DNA of 62,368 nt, from contig LKPX01000013.1 of the NCBI GenBank assembly GCA_001443525.1, positions 1 to 62,368 on the forward strand, in the 5' to 3' direction. The notes below the pieces were generated by a model. That model was not told where the DNA came from and did not search any database. It worked only from the letters and a program-made list of their open reading frames with translations. Positions 31,049 to 40,972 of this stretch are shown here, one piece after another. Numbering within the stretch: position 1 is the stretch's first letter; the number at the start of each line of letters is the position of its first letter. The translations under genes and the position numbers were made by a program. The DNA comes from Desulfobacteraceae bacterium RAAP-1 (lineage in GTDB: Bacteria > Desulfobacterota > Desulfobacteria > Desulfobacterales > Desulfatirhabdiaceae).

Positions 31049-31363
31049 TTGGAAGATTATCTGACCATAACACTTTTTAACCAGACTTATAAATTCAAGT
31101 TTGATGCCGACAATCTGAGCGGAAGAGAAGCGGCGGATGTCCTTCTGAGCGAGGTTGAAAAGGTGGACGTGCAGCATCAAGGGGCAGTGCATGTCAATAA
31201 ATTTGTGGTGTTGGTTATGGCGGCATTGAATATTGCGGTTGATAATATTGCTCAGAGACGCAACTGTCAGAGTCAGTTGTCTGTTGTAGGCGGTCGTTCC
31301 CTGCAACTGATTCGACGTCTGGATAATTACATTGCATTGCACATGGACCTGATGGGTGGATAA
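31049..31363 (+). CDS. zapA: cell-division protein ZapA
   Basis: 104 residues: an N-terminal beta part (YLTITLFNQTYKFKFDAD) and a long C-terminal helix (KFVVLVMAALNIAVDNI), as in ZapA, which bundles FtsZ filaments. TTG start with AAAGGTGG nine bases upstream. A probable 6S RNA follows, an arrangement common in proteobacteria. Confidence 0.78.
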   Translation: MEDYLTITLFNQTYKFKFDADNLSGREAADVLLSEVEKVDVQHQGAVHVNKFVVLVMAALNIAVDNIAQRRNCQSQLSVVGGRSLQLIRRLDNYIALHMDLMGG

Positions 31364-31375
31364 ATTAGAGCGGTG

Positions 31376-31580
31376 TGCTGATATATAAACCCCTGCCGTG
31401 TTCGTTATTGGAAGATGTTCTTTGTCCCAACATTTATTTTGTCCGAGACTTACCTGATTTTGGTGTGCAAGTTCTGCTCGCACAGAAAAGCCTGAAAAAA
31501 TCATACAATGTCTCAAATTTCCTGATTTGGCTCAAAGGCCTTACAAAACGGCACAGTTGCGGGGGTTTATACGTCGCTTC
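31376..31580 (+). ncRNA. ssrS: probable 6S RNA
   Basis: There is no credible protein here, yet the two ends pair: TATAAACCCC (31384-31393) with GGGGTTTATA (31562-31571), extended across a small internal loop by TGCCG with CGGCA (31551 region). The closed length of about 190-200 nt, long imperfect stem with a central AU-rich part, and location directly after zapA match 6S RNA, which binds sigma-70 RNA polymerase. A covariance-model search would decide. Exact ends are estimates. Confidence 0.6.
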
Positions 31581-31809
31581 AAGGTAATTATAGAGTTGTT
31601 TGTTGAATCACGTTGATTGCTCAGAAGATGTAGGCTGTTTTTCCGTCAAAAATCTAAACTCAGATATATTCAGTAATATTTTCAGTATATTCGTTTCCTG
31701 TCATCGTCTTTTTCCCGCGCTGTCTTTCCTCAATATCTCTGTAAAAACATCATTATAGCTGTTATCATAAATCCATCTGGTATCTGGATGACTCTCTAGG
31801 AGATAATGA
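31581..31809. other. intergenic region before rny
   Basis: AT-rich, without a convincing gene. It presumably holds the rny promoter; no clear boxes identified. GGAG lies just upstream of the rny ATG (TAGGAGATAATGA). Confidence 0.3.
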
Positions 31810-33372
31810 ATGAATGAATATGCGGTATTGTTGAGTATTATCGGTTTCGGCGCAGGCTTTGCGGTGGCATACTGGATGAAACTTAAGAGCCTGAAAGATA
31901 AGATTGCCGACGCCGAAGCGGAATCCGAGCGGATATATCAAGATGCGCGCCACCGTGCAGACACGCTTGTCAAGGAAGCGCAAATTGAGGCCAAAGATGT
32001 AATTTTCAAGATGAAAAGCGATTTTGACTCTGAAACCAAAGAAACCCGTTCGGAGTTGAAGAAGAAAGAAAACTGGCTGATACAGAAAGAAGAGAATATT
32101 GATCGGAAAATCGAACAGTCTGAGCGAAGAGAACAGGATGTAATCAAGAAAGAAAAAGCACTGCTGGAAATTGAAGAGCAGATTGAAAAAAAAGATGTCG
32201 AATATAAAGGGCTTATCGAAGAACAGAGAAAAATGCTTGAAAGAATATCTTGTCTTTCCTGCGAGCAGGCCAAAGAGCTTTTGATTCGCGCTATGGAAAA
32301 CGAGGCGAGATATGAGGGAGCAAAACTCATCAAACGAATTGAAGCGGAAACGCTCGAAGAGGCGGATAAAAAGGCCAAGAAGATAATTTCGACTGCAATC
32401 CAGCGCTATTCCGGAGAGTTTGTTGCGGAAAGGACGGTATCGGTGGTGCCGCTTCCGGGGGATGAGATGAAAGGCCGCATCATCGGCAGGGAAGGGCGCA
32501 ATATACGGGCGCTCGAGGCGGCTACCGGAATTGATCTGATTATTGACGACACTCCTGAAGCGGTGATTCTATCCGGCTTTAATCCGGTACGGAGGGAGGT
32601 GGCGCGTCTTTCCCTGATTCGTCTGATAGCCGATGGCCGGATTCATCCGGCCAGAATCGAAGATGTTGTGAAAAAAGTTACCCAGGAAGTCGATGTCACC
32701 ATCAAAGAAGCCGGAGAGCAGGCAGCTTTTGATCTGGGGGTGCATGGGATTCATCCCGAGCTGATCAAGTATATTGGCAGCCTTAAATTCAGGACAAGTT
32801 ATGCACAGAATGTTCTGCAACACTCGGTGGAAGTCGGATTCCTGTGCGGAATCATGGCATCTGAGCTGGGGCTGAATTCCAAGCTGGCGCGGAGAATGGG
32901 CCTGCTTCATGATTTAGGTAAAGCCATAGATCACGAAGTTGATGGGCCGCATGCGATTATCGGGTCCAAACTGGCTAAAAAATACGGTGAGTCGCCCAAG
33001 GTGGTTCATGCCATTGCTGCTCATCATGAGGATGTGCCTCCCAATACGGTATATGCGTTTCTGGTGCAGGCTGCCGATGGACTTTCGGGAGCGCGCCCTG
33101 GAGCGCGCAAGGAGTTGCTCGAAAATTATGTAAAACGGCTCGATGATCTTGAAAAAATAGCCAATTCATTTCACGGTGTTTCTAATTCCTACGCCATCCA
33201 GGCCGGCAGGGAGCTGCGCGTTATTGTCGAAAGTGATACTATTTCCGATGAAGAAACAACGCTGCTCAGCAGGGATATTGTAAAAAAAATCGAAGAGACA
33301 TTAACCTTTCCTGGACAAATAAAGGTGATGGTGATTCGCGAAACCAGAGCCATTGAGTTTGCCAACAAATGA
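31810..33372 (+). CDS. rny: ribonuclease Y
   Basis: 520 residues, standard. N-terminal membrane helix (residues about 5-22), a long charged coiled coil to about residue 200, a KH domain with GRIIGREGRNIRALEAATGIDLIIDDTP, then the HD domain with RRMGLLHDLGKAIDHE as metal site. It starts mRNA decay at the membrane. The TGA stop is the first three bases of a repeat element's TGAC end. Confidence 0.96.
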   Translation: MNEYAVLLSIIGFGAGFAVAYWMKLKSLKDKIADAEAESERIYQDARHRADTLVKEAQIEAKDVIFKMKSDFDSETKETRSELKKKENWLIQKEENIDRKIEQSERREQDVIKKEKALLEIEEQIEKKDVEYKGLIEEQRKMLERISCLSCEQAKELLIRAMENEARYEGAKLIKRIEAETLEEADKKAKKIISTAIQRYSGEFVAERTVSVVPLPGDEMKGRIIGREGRNIRALEAATGIDLIIDDTPEAVILSGFNPVRREVARLSLIRLIADGRIHPARIEDVVKKVTQEVDVTIKEAGEQAAFDLGVHGIHPELIKYIGSLKFRTSYAQNVLQHSVEVGFLCGIMASELGLNSKLARRMGLLHDLGKAIDHEVDGPHAIIGSKLAKKYGESPKVVHAIAAHHEDVPPNTVYAFLVQAADGLSGARPGARKELLENYVKRLDDLEKIANSFHGVSNSYAIQAGRELRVIVESDTISDEETTLLSRDIVKKIEETLTFPGQIKVMVIRETRAIEFANK

Positions 33373-33510
33373 CAACTTGCAAAATGTCCGCATGCTGTGT
33401 CAGCGCTGCATCTTTCGTCGTTGAGGCGTACGAAAGTACGTTGCACTCTTCAGGATTTGCACACCTTGCCTGCGAACATTTTACAAAGCCGCCAATAAAT
33501 AGGGCTTCAA
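33369..33510 (+). repeat. dispersed repeat copy at the rny stop codon (about 142 bp)
   Basis: Starts ATGACAACTTGCAAAATGTC and contains GCGAACATTTTACAAAGCCG, with the conserved middle CATCTTTCGTCGTTGAGGCG. The right end is diverged (GGGCTTCAACATCA). It fills the whole gap between rny and tyrS. Confidence 0.75.
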
Positions 33511-33514
33511 CATC

Positions 33515-34843
33515 ATGAAAAATATCATCGAGGTTCTGAAAGAAAGAGGGTTTATCGAACAGACGACGCACGACCGTGAGCTTTCGAATTATTTGGCGAA
33601 TGGCAGCGTTACCTGTTATATCGGCTTTGATCCAACGGCATCCAGCCTGCATGTGGGCAGTCTGGTGCCGATCATGTCGCTGGCGCACATGCAGCGCCAT
33701 GGTCACCGGCCCATTGCGCTGGTGGGTGGTGGCACCGGACTGGTGGGTGATCCCAGCGGAAAGACGGAAACCCGGCAGTTATTGACCAGCGCGCAGGTTG
33801 ATGACAATGTGGTGGGCATCAAGCGGCAGCTCTCCCGGTTTCTCGATTTCAGCGATGGAAAGTCTTTGCTTCTGAACAATGCGGACTGGCTTTCCAATTT
33901 AAAGTATATTCCTTTTTTAAGGGATATCGGGAAATATTTTTCCGTTAATCGCATGATAAAATCTGAAAGCTACCGCATGAGGCTTGAAGCTGAGGACGGG
34001 CTTAATTTTATCGAATTCAATTATATGCTGCTTCAGGCATATGACTATCTGGAGCTTTTCGACAGAACCGGATGCCGTCTTCAGATGGGGGGCAGCGATC
34101 AGTGGGGCAACATTGTAGCGGGGATAGACCTGATCCGGCGTTTGAGGCAGCAATCCGCGTTCGGCATTACGTTCCCATTGATTACAACCAGTACAGGTGC
34201 CAAAATGGGAAAAACGGCCAAGGGCGCAGTATGGCTCGATCCGGATAGAACGACCCCCTATGAATATTTTCAGTTCTGGATCAACACCGATGACGCAGAT
34301 GTGGCGCGTTTTCTGCGATTGTTTACATTTCTGCCGGTGGATGAGATCACTGCGACCGAACACCTTAGAGACGCGGATATCAACAGCGCCAAAGCGGTGC
34401 TGGCGTTCGAGGCGACCCGTCTGGCGCATGGCGCGGAAGAAGCGATGAAGGCATACCAGGCGTCGGCAGGCGTTTTTGGCGCCAGAGTCATTCCGGAGCA
34501 TCTTCTGCCGTCAAGCAGTATTCCCCGAAAAGACTGCCGGCAGGATGACCAGTCCATGCCGCATTCGTTTGTCAGCCGCAGTGAACTCGTCAAGGGAATT
34601 CCTGTATTCAAGCTGCTGTTCAGCTCTGGGCTTACGGCGTCGGGAGGTGCTGCAAGGCGCCTTGTGGAGCAGGGCGGTGCTTACATCAATGGACATCGTG
34701 TGCCTTCAGTTGACTACATGGTAAGCGACAAGGATCTGCACAATGATGAGATACTTCTGAGCTCCGGCAAGAAGAAGTTCCACAAAATCAAGTGTTCGGA
34801 TATCGCATTGAGCCAAAGCCAGGATGTCACGGGAAAAGAGTAA
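33515..34843 (+). CDS. tyrS: tyrosyl-tRNA synthetase
   Basis: 442 residues. Class I motifs: the HIGH-equivalent HVGS in SLHVGSLVPI and the KMSKS-equivalent KMGKT in GAKMGKTAKG. QMGGSDQWGNI and the S4 RNA-binding domain at the C-terminus (ARRLVEQGGAYINGHRV) are clear. The ATG lies just after a repeat element, whose tail supplies the leader. Confidence 0.95.
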   Translation: MKNIIEVLKERGFIEQTTHDRELSNYLANGSVTCYIGFDPTASSLHVGSLVPIMSLAHMQRHGHRPIALVGGGTGLVGDPSGKTETRQLLTSAQVDDNVVGIKRQLSRFLDFSDGKSLLLNNADWLSNLKYIPFLRDIGKYFSVNRMIKSESYRMRLEAEDGLNFIEFNYMLLQAYDYLELFDRTGCRLQMGGSDQWGNIVAGIDLIRRLRQQSAFGITFPLITTSTGAKMGKTAKGAVWLDPDRTTPYEYFQFWINTDDADVARFLRLFTFLPVDEITATEHLRDADINSAKAVLAFEATRLAHGAEEAMKAYQASAGVFGARVIPEHLLPSSSIPRKDCRQDDQSMPHSFVSRSELVKGIPVFKLLFSSGLTASGGAARRLVEQGGAYINGHRVPSVDYMVSDKDLHNDEILLSSGKKKFHKIKCSDIALSQSQDVTGKE

Positions 34844-34855
34844 GGGCGATTTGCC

Positions 34856-35098
34856 ATGTCTCTGAAATGGACGGCTGATATCCTGGGATGGACAGGTGCT
34901 GCATGTCTTCTGATAGCCTATGGTTTGCTTTCCATGCGCAAGCTGGAAAGTAATTCCATGAGCTATCAGGTACTCAACCTGTTCGGCGCCGGTTTTTTGA
35001 TGATAAATTCTCTGTATTACGGCGCGTATCCACTGGTAAGCGTCAACGGGATATGGCTTGGCATCGGTATGCTGTCTCTGCTCTATGGCAAAAAGTGA
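34856..35098 (+). CDS. small membrane protein, CBU_0592-like
   Basis: 80 residues with three hydrophobic segments: ILGWTGAACLLIAYGLL, VLNLFGAGFLMINSLYYGAY and GIWLGIGMLSLL. Pattern and length match the CBU_0592-like family of membrane proteins of unknown role. It lies 12 bp after tyrS. The stop codon TGA is the beginning of a repeat-like TGACGACTTCG. Confidence 0.65.
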   Translation: MSLKWTADILGWTGAACLLIAYGLLSMRKLESNSMSYQVLNLFGAGFLMINSLYYGAYPLVSVNGIWLGIGMLSLLYGKK

Positions 35099-35170
35099 CG
35101 ACTTCGTAAAAAGTACCCGTTATGGAATGCCGGTCATCAGGAGTTGAGCGCCTTAGCTGTGAACCTTGCG
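35096..35170 (+). repeat. left part of a repeat variant
   Basis: TGACGACTTCGTAAAAAGTA is the family left end; the following ATGCCGGTCATC recurs in the longer variant at 41393-41570. No right end is visible before the uvrA stop. It lies between two convergent genes. Confidence 0.55.
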
Positions 35171-38002
35171 CGAATTCATCGAGTTCCGGATATAAGGATT
35201 TAAATAGTGTCCGGTGTGGGACAGCGGATTTCTGGCAAGCACTTCCGGCGTGCCGCATCCGACCACATTGCCGCCGCCGTCTCCGCCTTCAGGTCCCAGG
35301 TCGATCAGATAGTCGGCGGATTTGATGACATCCAAATGGTGTTCGATGACCAGGACAGTATTGCCGGCGTCCACCAGCCGGTTCAGAATGTGCAACAGGT
35401 TCTGGATGTCTGCAATGTGAAGTCCTGTGGTGGGTTCGTCCAGAATGTAAAGGGTTTTTCCTGTGCCTTTTTTGGACAGTTCGCTGCTCAGTTTGATCCG
35501 CTGGGCCTCGCCGCCTGACAGCGTGGTGGCCGGCTGCCCTAACCGAATATAGTCCAGTCCGACATCGTAGAGGGTCTGAAGCTTCGCATGGATGGCTGGA
35601 ATCTTTTCGAAGAATTCCAGCGCCTGATGCACCGTCATATCCAGCACATCAGCAATGTGTTTGCCTTTATACCGGATTTCAAGGGTTTCCCGGTTATAGC
35701 GTTTTCCGTTGCAGACATCACAGGTGACATAGACATCCGGAAGAAAGTGCATTTCGATTCTGATGACGCCGTCTCCACCGCAGGCTTCGCATCGTCCGCC
35801 CTTGACATTGAAACTGAAGCGACCGGGTTTGAAACCCCGCTGGCGGGCATCCTGGGTTCTGGCGAATAAATCCCGGATATGGGTAAAAACGCCGGTATAG
35901 GTGGCGGGGTTGGAGCGAGGGGTCTTCCCGATCGGCGATTGATCGATGTTGATCACCTTGTCTATAAATTCGAGTCCTTCCAGCCGGGTGTAAGGCGCTG
36001 CTGAGATACGGGAATGGTACAGTCGCTGTTTCAGCGCGTTATAAAGAGTTTCCAGTACCAGTGTGGATTTACCGGAACCTGAAACCCCTGTTACGCAAAT
36101 AAAACATCCTAGAGGAAAATCCACTCGTATCTCTTTAAGGTTGTGGCCGCAAGCCCCTTCGATTCGAATCCATTGTCCGTTTCCAGGTCTTCGTATGGAC
36201 GGCGTTTCAATCCGTTTTCGTCCGGAAAGATATTGACCGGTCAGGGACTGGCTGTTCTGTACGAGATCCTCAGGGCTTCCCGAAAACATCACCTCACCGC
36301 CCAGAATACCTGCACCGGGCCCTATATCCACCACATGATCGGCAGCCCGGATGGTTTCTTCATCATGTTCCACCACCAGTACGGTGTTTCCTAAATCCCG
36401 CATCTGCTTCAGAGCGGACAACAGGCGCTGGTTATCTCTCTGGTGCAGTCCGACGCTGGGTTCATCCAGCACATACAAAACGCCGGTCAACTTGGAACCG
36501 ATTTGGGTGGCCAGACGGATTCGCTGGCTTTCTCCACCGGAAAGCGTATTGGCGGAGCGATCGAGAGCCAGGTAAGAAAGTCCTACATGCTGTAAAAATC
36601 CCAGGCGTTCAATCACTTCTTTCAAGATGCGGTCGGCAATGATCTGTTGTCTGTTGGAGAACTTGAAATGCTGAAATTTTTCTAGGGCGTTGCCGATAGA
36701 CAGCGATGTCAAATCGCTCAGGGAATATTCCTGAACGCGGACGGAAAGGGCTGCTGGATTCAGTCGGGAGCCTTTGCACACCGTGCAGGGCCGAAAGTTC
36801 ATATACTGCTGGATTTCATCTTTAGCCCAGGAGGAGTCTGTGGCTTTATAGCGGCGTTCCAGTTTGGGGATAATGCCTTCAAATGGTTTGGAATAGTCTA
36901 AACGACGTTCGCCGTGTTCGATGTAAAACCGGATAGGCGTATCGCCTGAACCGTACAGCAGCACCTGTCGAAATGCTTCGGGAAGTTCTTTGTAAGGGGT
37001 GTAAATATCGGCGCCGTAAGTGTGGGTGAGCGCTTCCAGAAATTCGATAAATTGCAGGGAATCACGTTTTGCCCACGGCAGTACCGCACCTTCCCGCAGC
37101 GACAGCTCAGGATTGGGAATAACGAGATCTGGATCCACAGCCGTAATGGCGCCCAGCCCATCGCAATTCGGGCATGCTCCCTGCGGAGAATTAAAGGAAA
37201 AACTGGCCGGAGTAAACGGCGGATAACTGACGCCGCAGGTAATGCAGACGGCTTTTTCACTGAAGACAAGCGGCGCCGGCTGGCCCACAATTTCAATCAG
37301 CGCTATGCCGCTGGATTGTGACAGAGTCAGTTCCAGTGAATCCGCCAGCCGATTTTCGATGCCGGCTTTGATGATCAGTCGATCTACCACCACATCGATG
37401 GTATGATGCGTTTTTTTGTCCAACCCCTTGATTTGCTCGATATCCTGAAAATTTCCATCCACCCGGACTTTTGAAAATCCCTGGCGCATGAGCTGTTTGA
37501 ACAGTTTGTCATGACTTCCTGTGCGTTCTTTTACCAGTGGGGCAAGAAGGATAATCCGGGAGCCGGTTTCAAGAGACATCAGGTGATCCATCATCTGATC
37601 CAGGCTCTGGCTGACGATCGGTTTCCCACAGCGATGGCAGTGAGGAATGCCGACTCTGGCAAAAAGCAGCCTTAAGTAATCATAGATTTCCGTAACGGTT
37701 CCGACAGTGGATCTGGGGTTATGGCCTGCTGTTTTTTGCTCGATGGCGATGGCCGGGGACAGTCCTTCGATAAAATCGACATCCGGTTTTTCCATCCTTT
37801 CCAGAAACTGGCGTGCATATGTGGAGAGGGACTCCACATACCGGCGCTGGCCTTCGGCATACAATGTGTCAAACGCCAGAGAGGATTTTCCGGAGCCTGA
37901 CAGCCCGGTGATGACCACCAGGCTGTTTCTGGGAATATCCAGGTCAATATTCTTCAGGTTATGTTGTCTGGCGCCGCGCACCAGGATGTGATCCGTTGAC
38001 AT
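35153..38002 (-). CDS. uvrA: excinuclease ABC subunit A
   Basis: 949 residues. Two ABC ATPase modules with Walker A GLSGSGKSSLAFDT (residue about 33) and GVSGSGKSTLVLET (about 640), ABC signatures TLSGGESQRIRLA and TLSGGEAQRIKL, and zinc-finger cysteines CITCG...CPNC and CEACG...CDVC. It finds bulky DNA lesions with UvrB. Start at 38002; 56 bp from nifA on the same strand. Confidence 0.97.
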   Translation of the reverse strand: MSTDHILVRGARQHNLKNIDLDIPRNSLVVITGLSGSGKSSLAFDTLYAEGQRRYVESLSTYARQFLERMEKPDVDFIEGLSPAIAIEQKTAGHNPRSTVGTVTEIYDYLRLLFARVGIPHCHRCGKPIVSQSLDQMMDHLMSLETGSRIILLAPLVKERTGSHDKLFKQLMRQGFSKVRVDGNFQDIEQIKGLDKKTHHTIDVVVDRLIIKAGIENRLADSLELTLSQSSGIALIEIVGQPAPLVFSEKAVCITCGVSYPPFTPASFSFNSPQGACPNCDGLGAITAVDPDLVIPNPELSLREGAVLPWAKRDSLQFIEFLEALTHTYGADIYTPYKELPEAFRQVLLYGSGDTPIRFYIEHGERRLDYSKPFEGIIPKLERRYKATDSSWAKDEIQQYMNFRPCTVCKGSRLNPAALSVRVQEYSLSDLTSLSIGNALEKFQHFKFSNRQQIIADRILKEVIERLGFLQHVGLSYLALDRSANTLSGGESQRIRLATQIGSKLTGVLYVLDEPSVGLHQRDNQRLLSALKQMRDLGNTVLVVEHDEETIRAADHVVDIGPGAGILGGEVMFSGSPEDLVQNSQSLTGQYLSGRKRIETPSIRRPGNGQWIRIEGACGHNLKEIRVDFPLGCFICVTGVSGSGKSTLVLETLYNALKQRLYHSRISAAPYTRLEGLEFIDKVINIDQSPIGKTPRSNPATYTGVFTHIRDLFARTQDARQRGFKPGRFSFNVKGGRCEACGGDGVIRIEMHFLPDVYVTCDVCNGKRYNRETLEIRYKGKHIADVLDMTVHQALEFFEKIPAIHAKLQTLYDVGLDYIRLGQPATTLSGGEAQRIKLSSELSKKGTGKTLYILDEPTTGLHIADIQNLLHILNRLVDAGNTVLVIEHHLDVIKSADYLIDLGPEGGDGGGNVVGCGTPEVLARNPLSHTGHYLNPYIRNSMNSRKVHS

Positions 38003-38058
38003 TGTAGATTCCAGTGACTGTTTATGTAAACAAATGATTTACCTGTTTCCTGAAATCT

Positions 38059-39594
38059 TTATCGGTAGTTCCGGTAATCGATGGCGTATTGCTGGGCCTT
38101 GTAAGCAAACTTGCGAACAGTTGTTTTTAGAAGCTGCGCGGCGGTGGTGATATTGCCGCGAGTGTTTTTGAGGGCATCTATGATCATTTCCTTTTCAAGA
38201 TTGGCCACGGCCTCCTCGAGAGAATGTGCGGGAAGGGTTCCGGATTCCACTCCGGTCTGGAGCGTGGCCGGAAGGTGATAGCTGTGAATGACGCCCTCAT
38301 CGCACAAAAGCACCGCTCGTTCAATGCAGTTTTCAAGCTCTCTGACGTTTCCGGGCCAGTGATAGTTCATCATCATATCGATGGCCGGTGTTGAAAATCT
38401 CCGGATATTCTTATGATTTTCTTTGCTGTATTTTTCAAGAAAATAGTCGGCCAGAAGCAGAATGTCGGTTTTGCGTTCTCTGAGTGGTGGCATATAGATG
38501 GGGAATACATTCAGACGGTAATAGAGATCGCCCCGAAAGGTTTCATCTTCAATGGACTGCTCCAGATTTTTATTGGTAGCGGCGATCACCCGCACATCCA
38601 CCTTGATGGTCTGGTGTCCGCCGACCCGCTCGAACTCCCGTTCCTGCAAAATTCTGAGCAGCCGTATCTGTACGTCCAGACCCACCGCGCCGATTTCGTC
38701 CAGAAAGATGGTGCCTTTGTTGGCCAGCTCGAATTTTCCGAGTTTTTGCTTGATAGCACCGGTGAACGACCCTTTTTCATGCCCGAACAGTTCGCTTTCG
38801 ATGAGGTTGGCTGGCAGCGCCGCACAGTTGACCTTGATAAAGGCGTTCTTGGACCGCAAACTGTTGTAGTGCACCGAACTGGCCACCAGCTCCTTTCCTG
38901 TGCCGCTTTCGCCTCGGATCAGCACTGTGGCGTTGCTTTTGGATACCTGGGAAATCATCTGAAACACTTCCCGCATCCGGCTGCTGTTACCCACGATGTT
39001 GGTAAAGCTGTATTTGGTCTCGAGTTCGCTACGGAGTCTGCGGTTTTCTTCCCGAAGCTGCTCTTTTTCGAGATGAATGGTTTCTAAGTTGATCACATGC
39101 CGGGCGATCATGGTGGCGATGACGGACAGCAGCTTTTCGCCGCTTTTCAGGGAATAATTTTCATCGTACTGATGATCCACGCTGAGCGCGCCGATGACCT
39201 GATTGCCTTTTTTGATCGGCACACAGATAAAGGAAATTTCATAATCCACCTTCCGGCGCCGGGTTTCGGTACGATCCAGAAAATGCGGTTCTTCGCTGAT
39301 TTTGGGAATGGTGACGGCATGGCCAGTTTGAATCACCCTTCCGGTAATGCCTTCGCCGAGTTTATAGCGCACCTTTTCCACCGCGCTTTTGGAGATGCCG
39401 TGCGCCACTTCAATGCTGATTTCATTGGTCATGGGGTTGAGCAGCGTGACCGTTCCCCGAATCATGTTAAAGGCAGTGGACAGCGTATCCAGCACCTTAT
39501 AAAGTGATTTTTTCAGCTCCAGGTGTTCATTCAGCGTTTTGCTGATTTCGTACAGCAGGGTGACGTCTTCAATTCGTTTCATGGATTCCGGCAT
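38059..39594 (-). CDS. nifA: NifA-type sigma-54-dependent activator
   Basis: 511 residues. A GAF domain (about residues 20-165: [53 protein letters not shown]) is very close to NifA sensory domains. The AAA+ domain has [11 protein letters not shown] (Walker A), the sigma-54 contact loop as GSFTGA rather than GAFTGA, and GTIFLDEIG (Walker B). A Fis-type HTH closes the protein ([27 protein letters not shown]). It is the natural activator for the sigma-54 promoter at 60497-60511, 21 kb away. It lies in a minus-strand run hypA-hypB-rsmD-nifA-uvrA. Another nitrogen or redox regulator is the main alternative. Confidence 0.8.
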   Translation of the reverse strand: MPESMKRIEDVTLLYEISKTLNEHLELKKSLYKVLDTLSTAFNMIRGTVTLLNPMTNEISIEVAHGISKSAVEKVRYKLGEGITGRVIQTGHAVTIPKISEEPHFLDRTETRRRKVDYEISFICVPIKKGNQVIGALSVDHQYDENYSLKSGEKLLSVIATMIARHVINLETIHLEKEQLREENRRLRSELETKYSFTNIVGNSSRMREVFQMISQVSKSNATVLIRGESGTGKELVASSVHYNSLRSKNAFIKVNCAALPANLIESELFGHEKGSFTGAIKQKLGKFELANKGTIFLDEIGAVGLDVQIRLLRILQEREFERVGGHQTIKVDVRVIAATNKNLEQSIEDETFRGDLYYRLNVFPIYMPPLRERKTDILLLADYFLEKYSKENHKNIRRFSTPAIDMMMNYHWPGNVRELENCIERAVLLCDEGVIHSYHLPATLQTGVESGTLPAHSLEEAVANLEKEMIIDALKNTRGNITTAAQLLKTTVRKFAYKAQQYAIDYRNYR

Positions 39595-39650
39595 GGCTAC
39601 AATTTGGCTTTTCTATAAAACTGTCAATCCAATTAACCACCGGGGATGGT

Positions 39651-40220
39651 TCAAAGAGACGCCCCCGATGAACAATAAGACATGAATGTCACTACCGTTT
39701 TCCCGTATGACCGCTGGTCACAGAGCTTCAGGCCGAGAATATCGGACGCTATGGTCTCCGACACCGAATGCTCGATGGCGATGCGCGCGCCATCGGCTAT
39801 GGACCGGCTTTCCACAAGGCGGTGCAGCGTCGGAGCGACCATTCCCTGACAGTAGGGCGGATCGAGAAAAATCAGGTCAAACAACGGCTCGATATTCCGT
39901 AATGGATTCAAATTCCGGAGAATATCCCAGCGGATAACCCGGACTTTCTTTTCTATGGAAAACGACTGGATATTGCGGACTATCAGCGAAACAGCGGCGG
40001 CGCTGCTGTCCACCAGCACGGCGGATGCAGCCCCCCGGCTGACGGCTTCCAGTCCCAAGGCGCCGGTGCCCGCAAAAAGATCGAGCACAACAGCACCCGG
40101 TATCCGGGAAGACAGGATATTGAACAGCGTCTCTCTCAGACGATCGGATGTCGGGCGCGTCCGCCGGCCTTCCGGAGACAGAAGTCGCCGACCCCGCAAT
40201 TCTCCTGCAATGATCCTCAT
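39651..40220 (-). CDS. rsmD: 16S rRNA (guanine-N2)-methyltransferase RsmD type
   Basis: About 189 residues, start at 40218-40220 (MRIIAGELRGRRL), the typical RsmD opening, followed by TRPTSDRLRETLFNILSS, the SAM-binding motif VVLDLFAGTGALGLEAVSRGA and the catalytic FLDPPYCQG. The open frame to 40397 runs back into hypB and is spurious. It methylates G966 of 16S rRNA in the family. 10 bp after hypB. Confidence 0.92.
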   Translation of the reverse strand: MRIIAGELRGRRLLSPEGRRTRPTSDRLRETLFNILSSRIPGAVVLDLFAGTGALGLEAVSRGAASAVLVDSSAAAVSLIVRNIQSFSIEKKVRVIRWDILRNLNPLRNIEPLFDLIFLDPPYCQGMVAPTLHRLVESRSIADGARIAIEHSVSETIASDILGLKLCDQRSYGKTVVTFMSYCSSGASL

Positions 40221-40230
40221 GTTTCGGATA

Positions 40231-40899
40231 TCACAAGGCCTTTTTCCGCCGGACGTTGTCCTTGATCCAGTTGACCCAGTCGTCGATACCGTCTTCCGTT
40301 CTGGCGGAAATTTCGAATACGGGCATCCCCGGATGAACCTGAAGAATGTTCTCGATGGTTTCCTGTTTATTGTATTCCAGATACGGAAGAAGATCAATTT
40401 TGTTCACGATCGCGGCGTCGCACACCCTGAACATCAGGGGGTATTTCAAGGGTTTGTCCTCGCCTTCGGTCACGCTGAGAACAACGACCTTGCGGTCTTC
40501 CCCGATATCGAACTCCGCAGGGCAGACCAGATTGCCCACATTTTCGACGATGAGCAGATCCATGTCGTCCAGCGGCAGCGTGGCCGCCGCGGTTGCAATG
40601 ACATGCGCGGCCAGATGGCAGTCTCCACCGAAAGCGTCGGTGTTGACCTGCACCACGGGCGCGCCGGTTTTGGCCAGCCGCTCGGCGTCGTTGGTGGTGC
40701 TGACATCGCCCACGATGACGGCTGTTCGCATTTCCGGCATGAGCCGGGCGATCGTTTTTCCGAGCGTCGTCGTTTTTCCGGACCCGGGAGAACTCATCAC
40801 ATTCAGCACAAATATGTTCTTGTCTGCAAACAGTTTCCGATTCTGCTCCGCCATGGTGTTGTTGACATCCAGAACTTTTCGGACCACTTTGACTTCCAT
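40231..40899 (-). CDS. hypB: hydrogenase nickel-insertion GTPase HypB
   Basis: About 222 residues from the ATG at 40897-40899, chosen for AAAGGAGATTGATGTT upstream. P-loop MSSPGSGKTTTL, the metal/switch motif DAFGGDCHLAAH (metal-binding Cys and His), ENVGNLVCPAEFD, and the guanine motif NKID. The N-terminus lacks a His-rich tail and the CxxCGC motif, so nickel storage is not expected. It works with HypA on NiFe hydrogenases; no hydrogenase gene is in the window. Confidence 0.95.
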   Translation of the reverse strand: MEVKVVRKVLDVNNTMAEQNRKLFADKNIFVLNVMSSPGSGKTTTLGKTIARLMPEMRTAVIVGDVSTTNDAERLAKTGAPVVQVNTDAFGGDCHLAAHVIATAAATLPLDDMDLLIVENVGNLVCPAEFDIGEDRKVVVLSVTEGEDKPLKYPLMFRVCDAAIVNKIDLLPYLEYNKQETIENILQVHPGMPVFEISARTEDGIDDWVNWIKDNVRRKKAL

Positions 40900-40972
40900 A
40901 ACATCAATCTCCTTTTTCAACATATCGGCAAATTGTCGACGCTTCACGACGTTTGATGATAACGGCCGGAAT

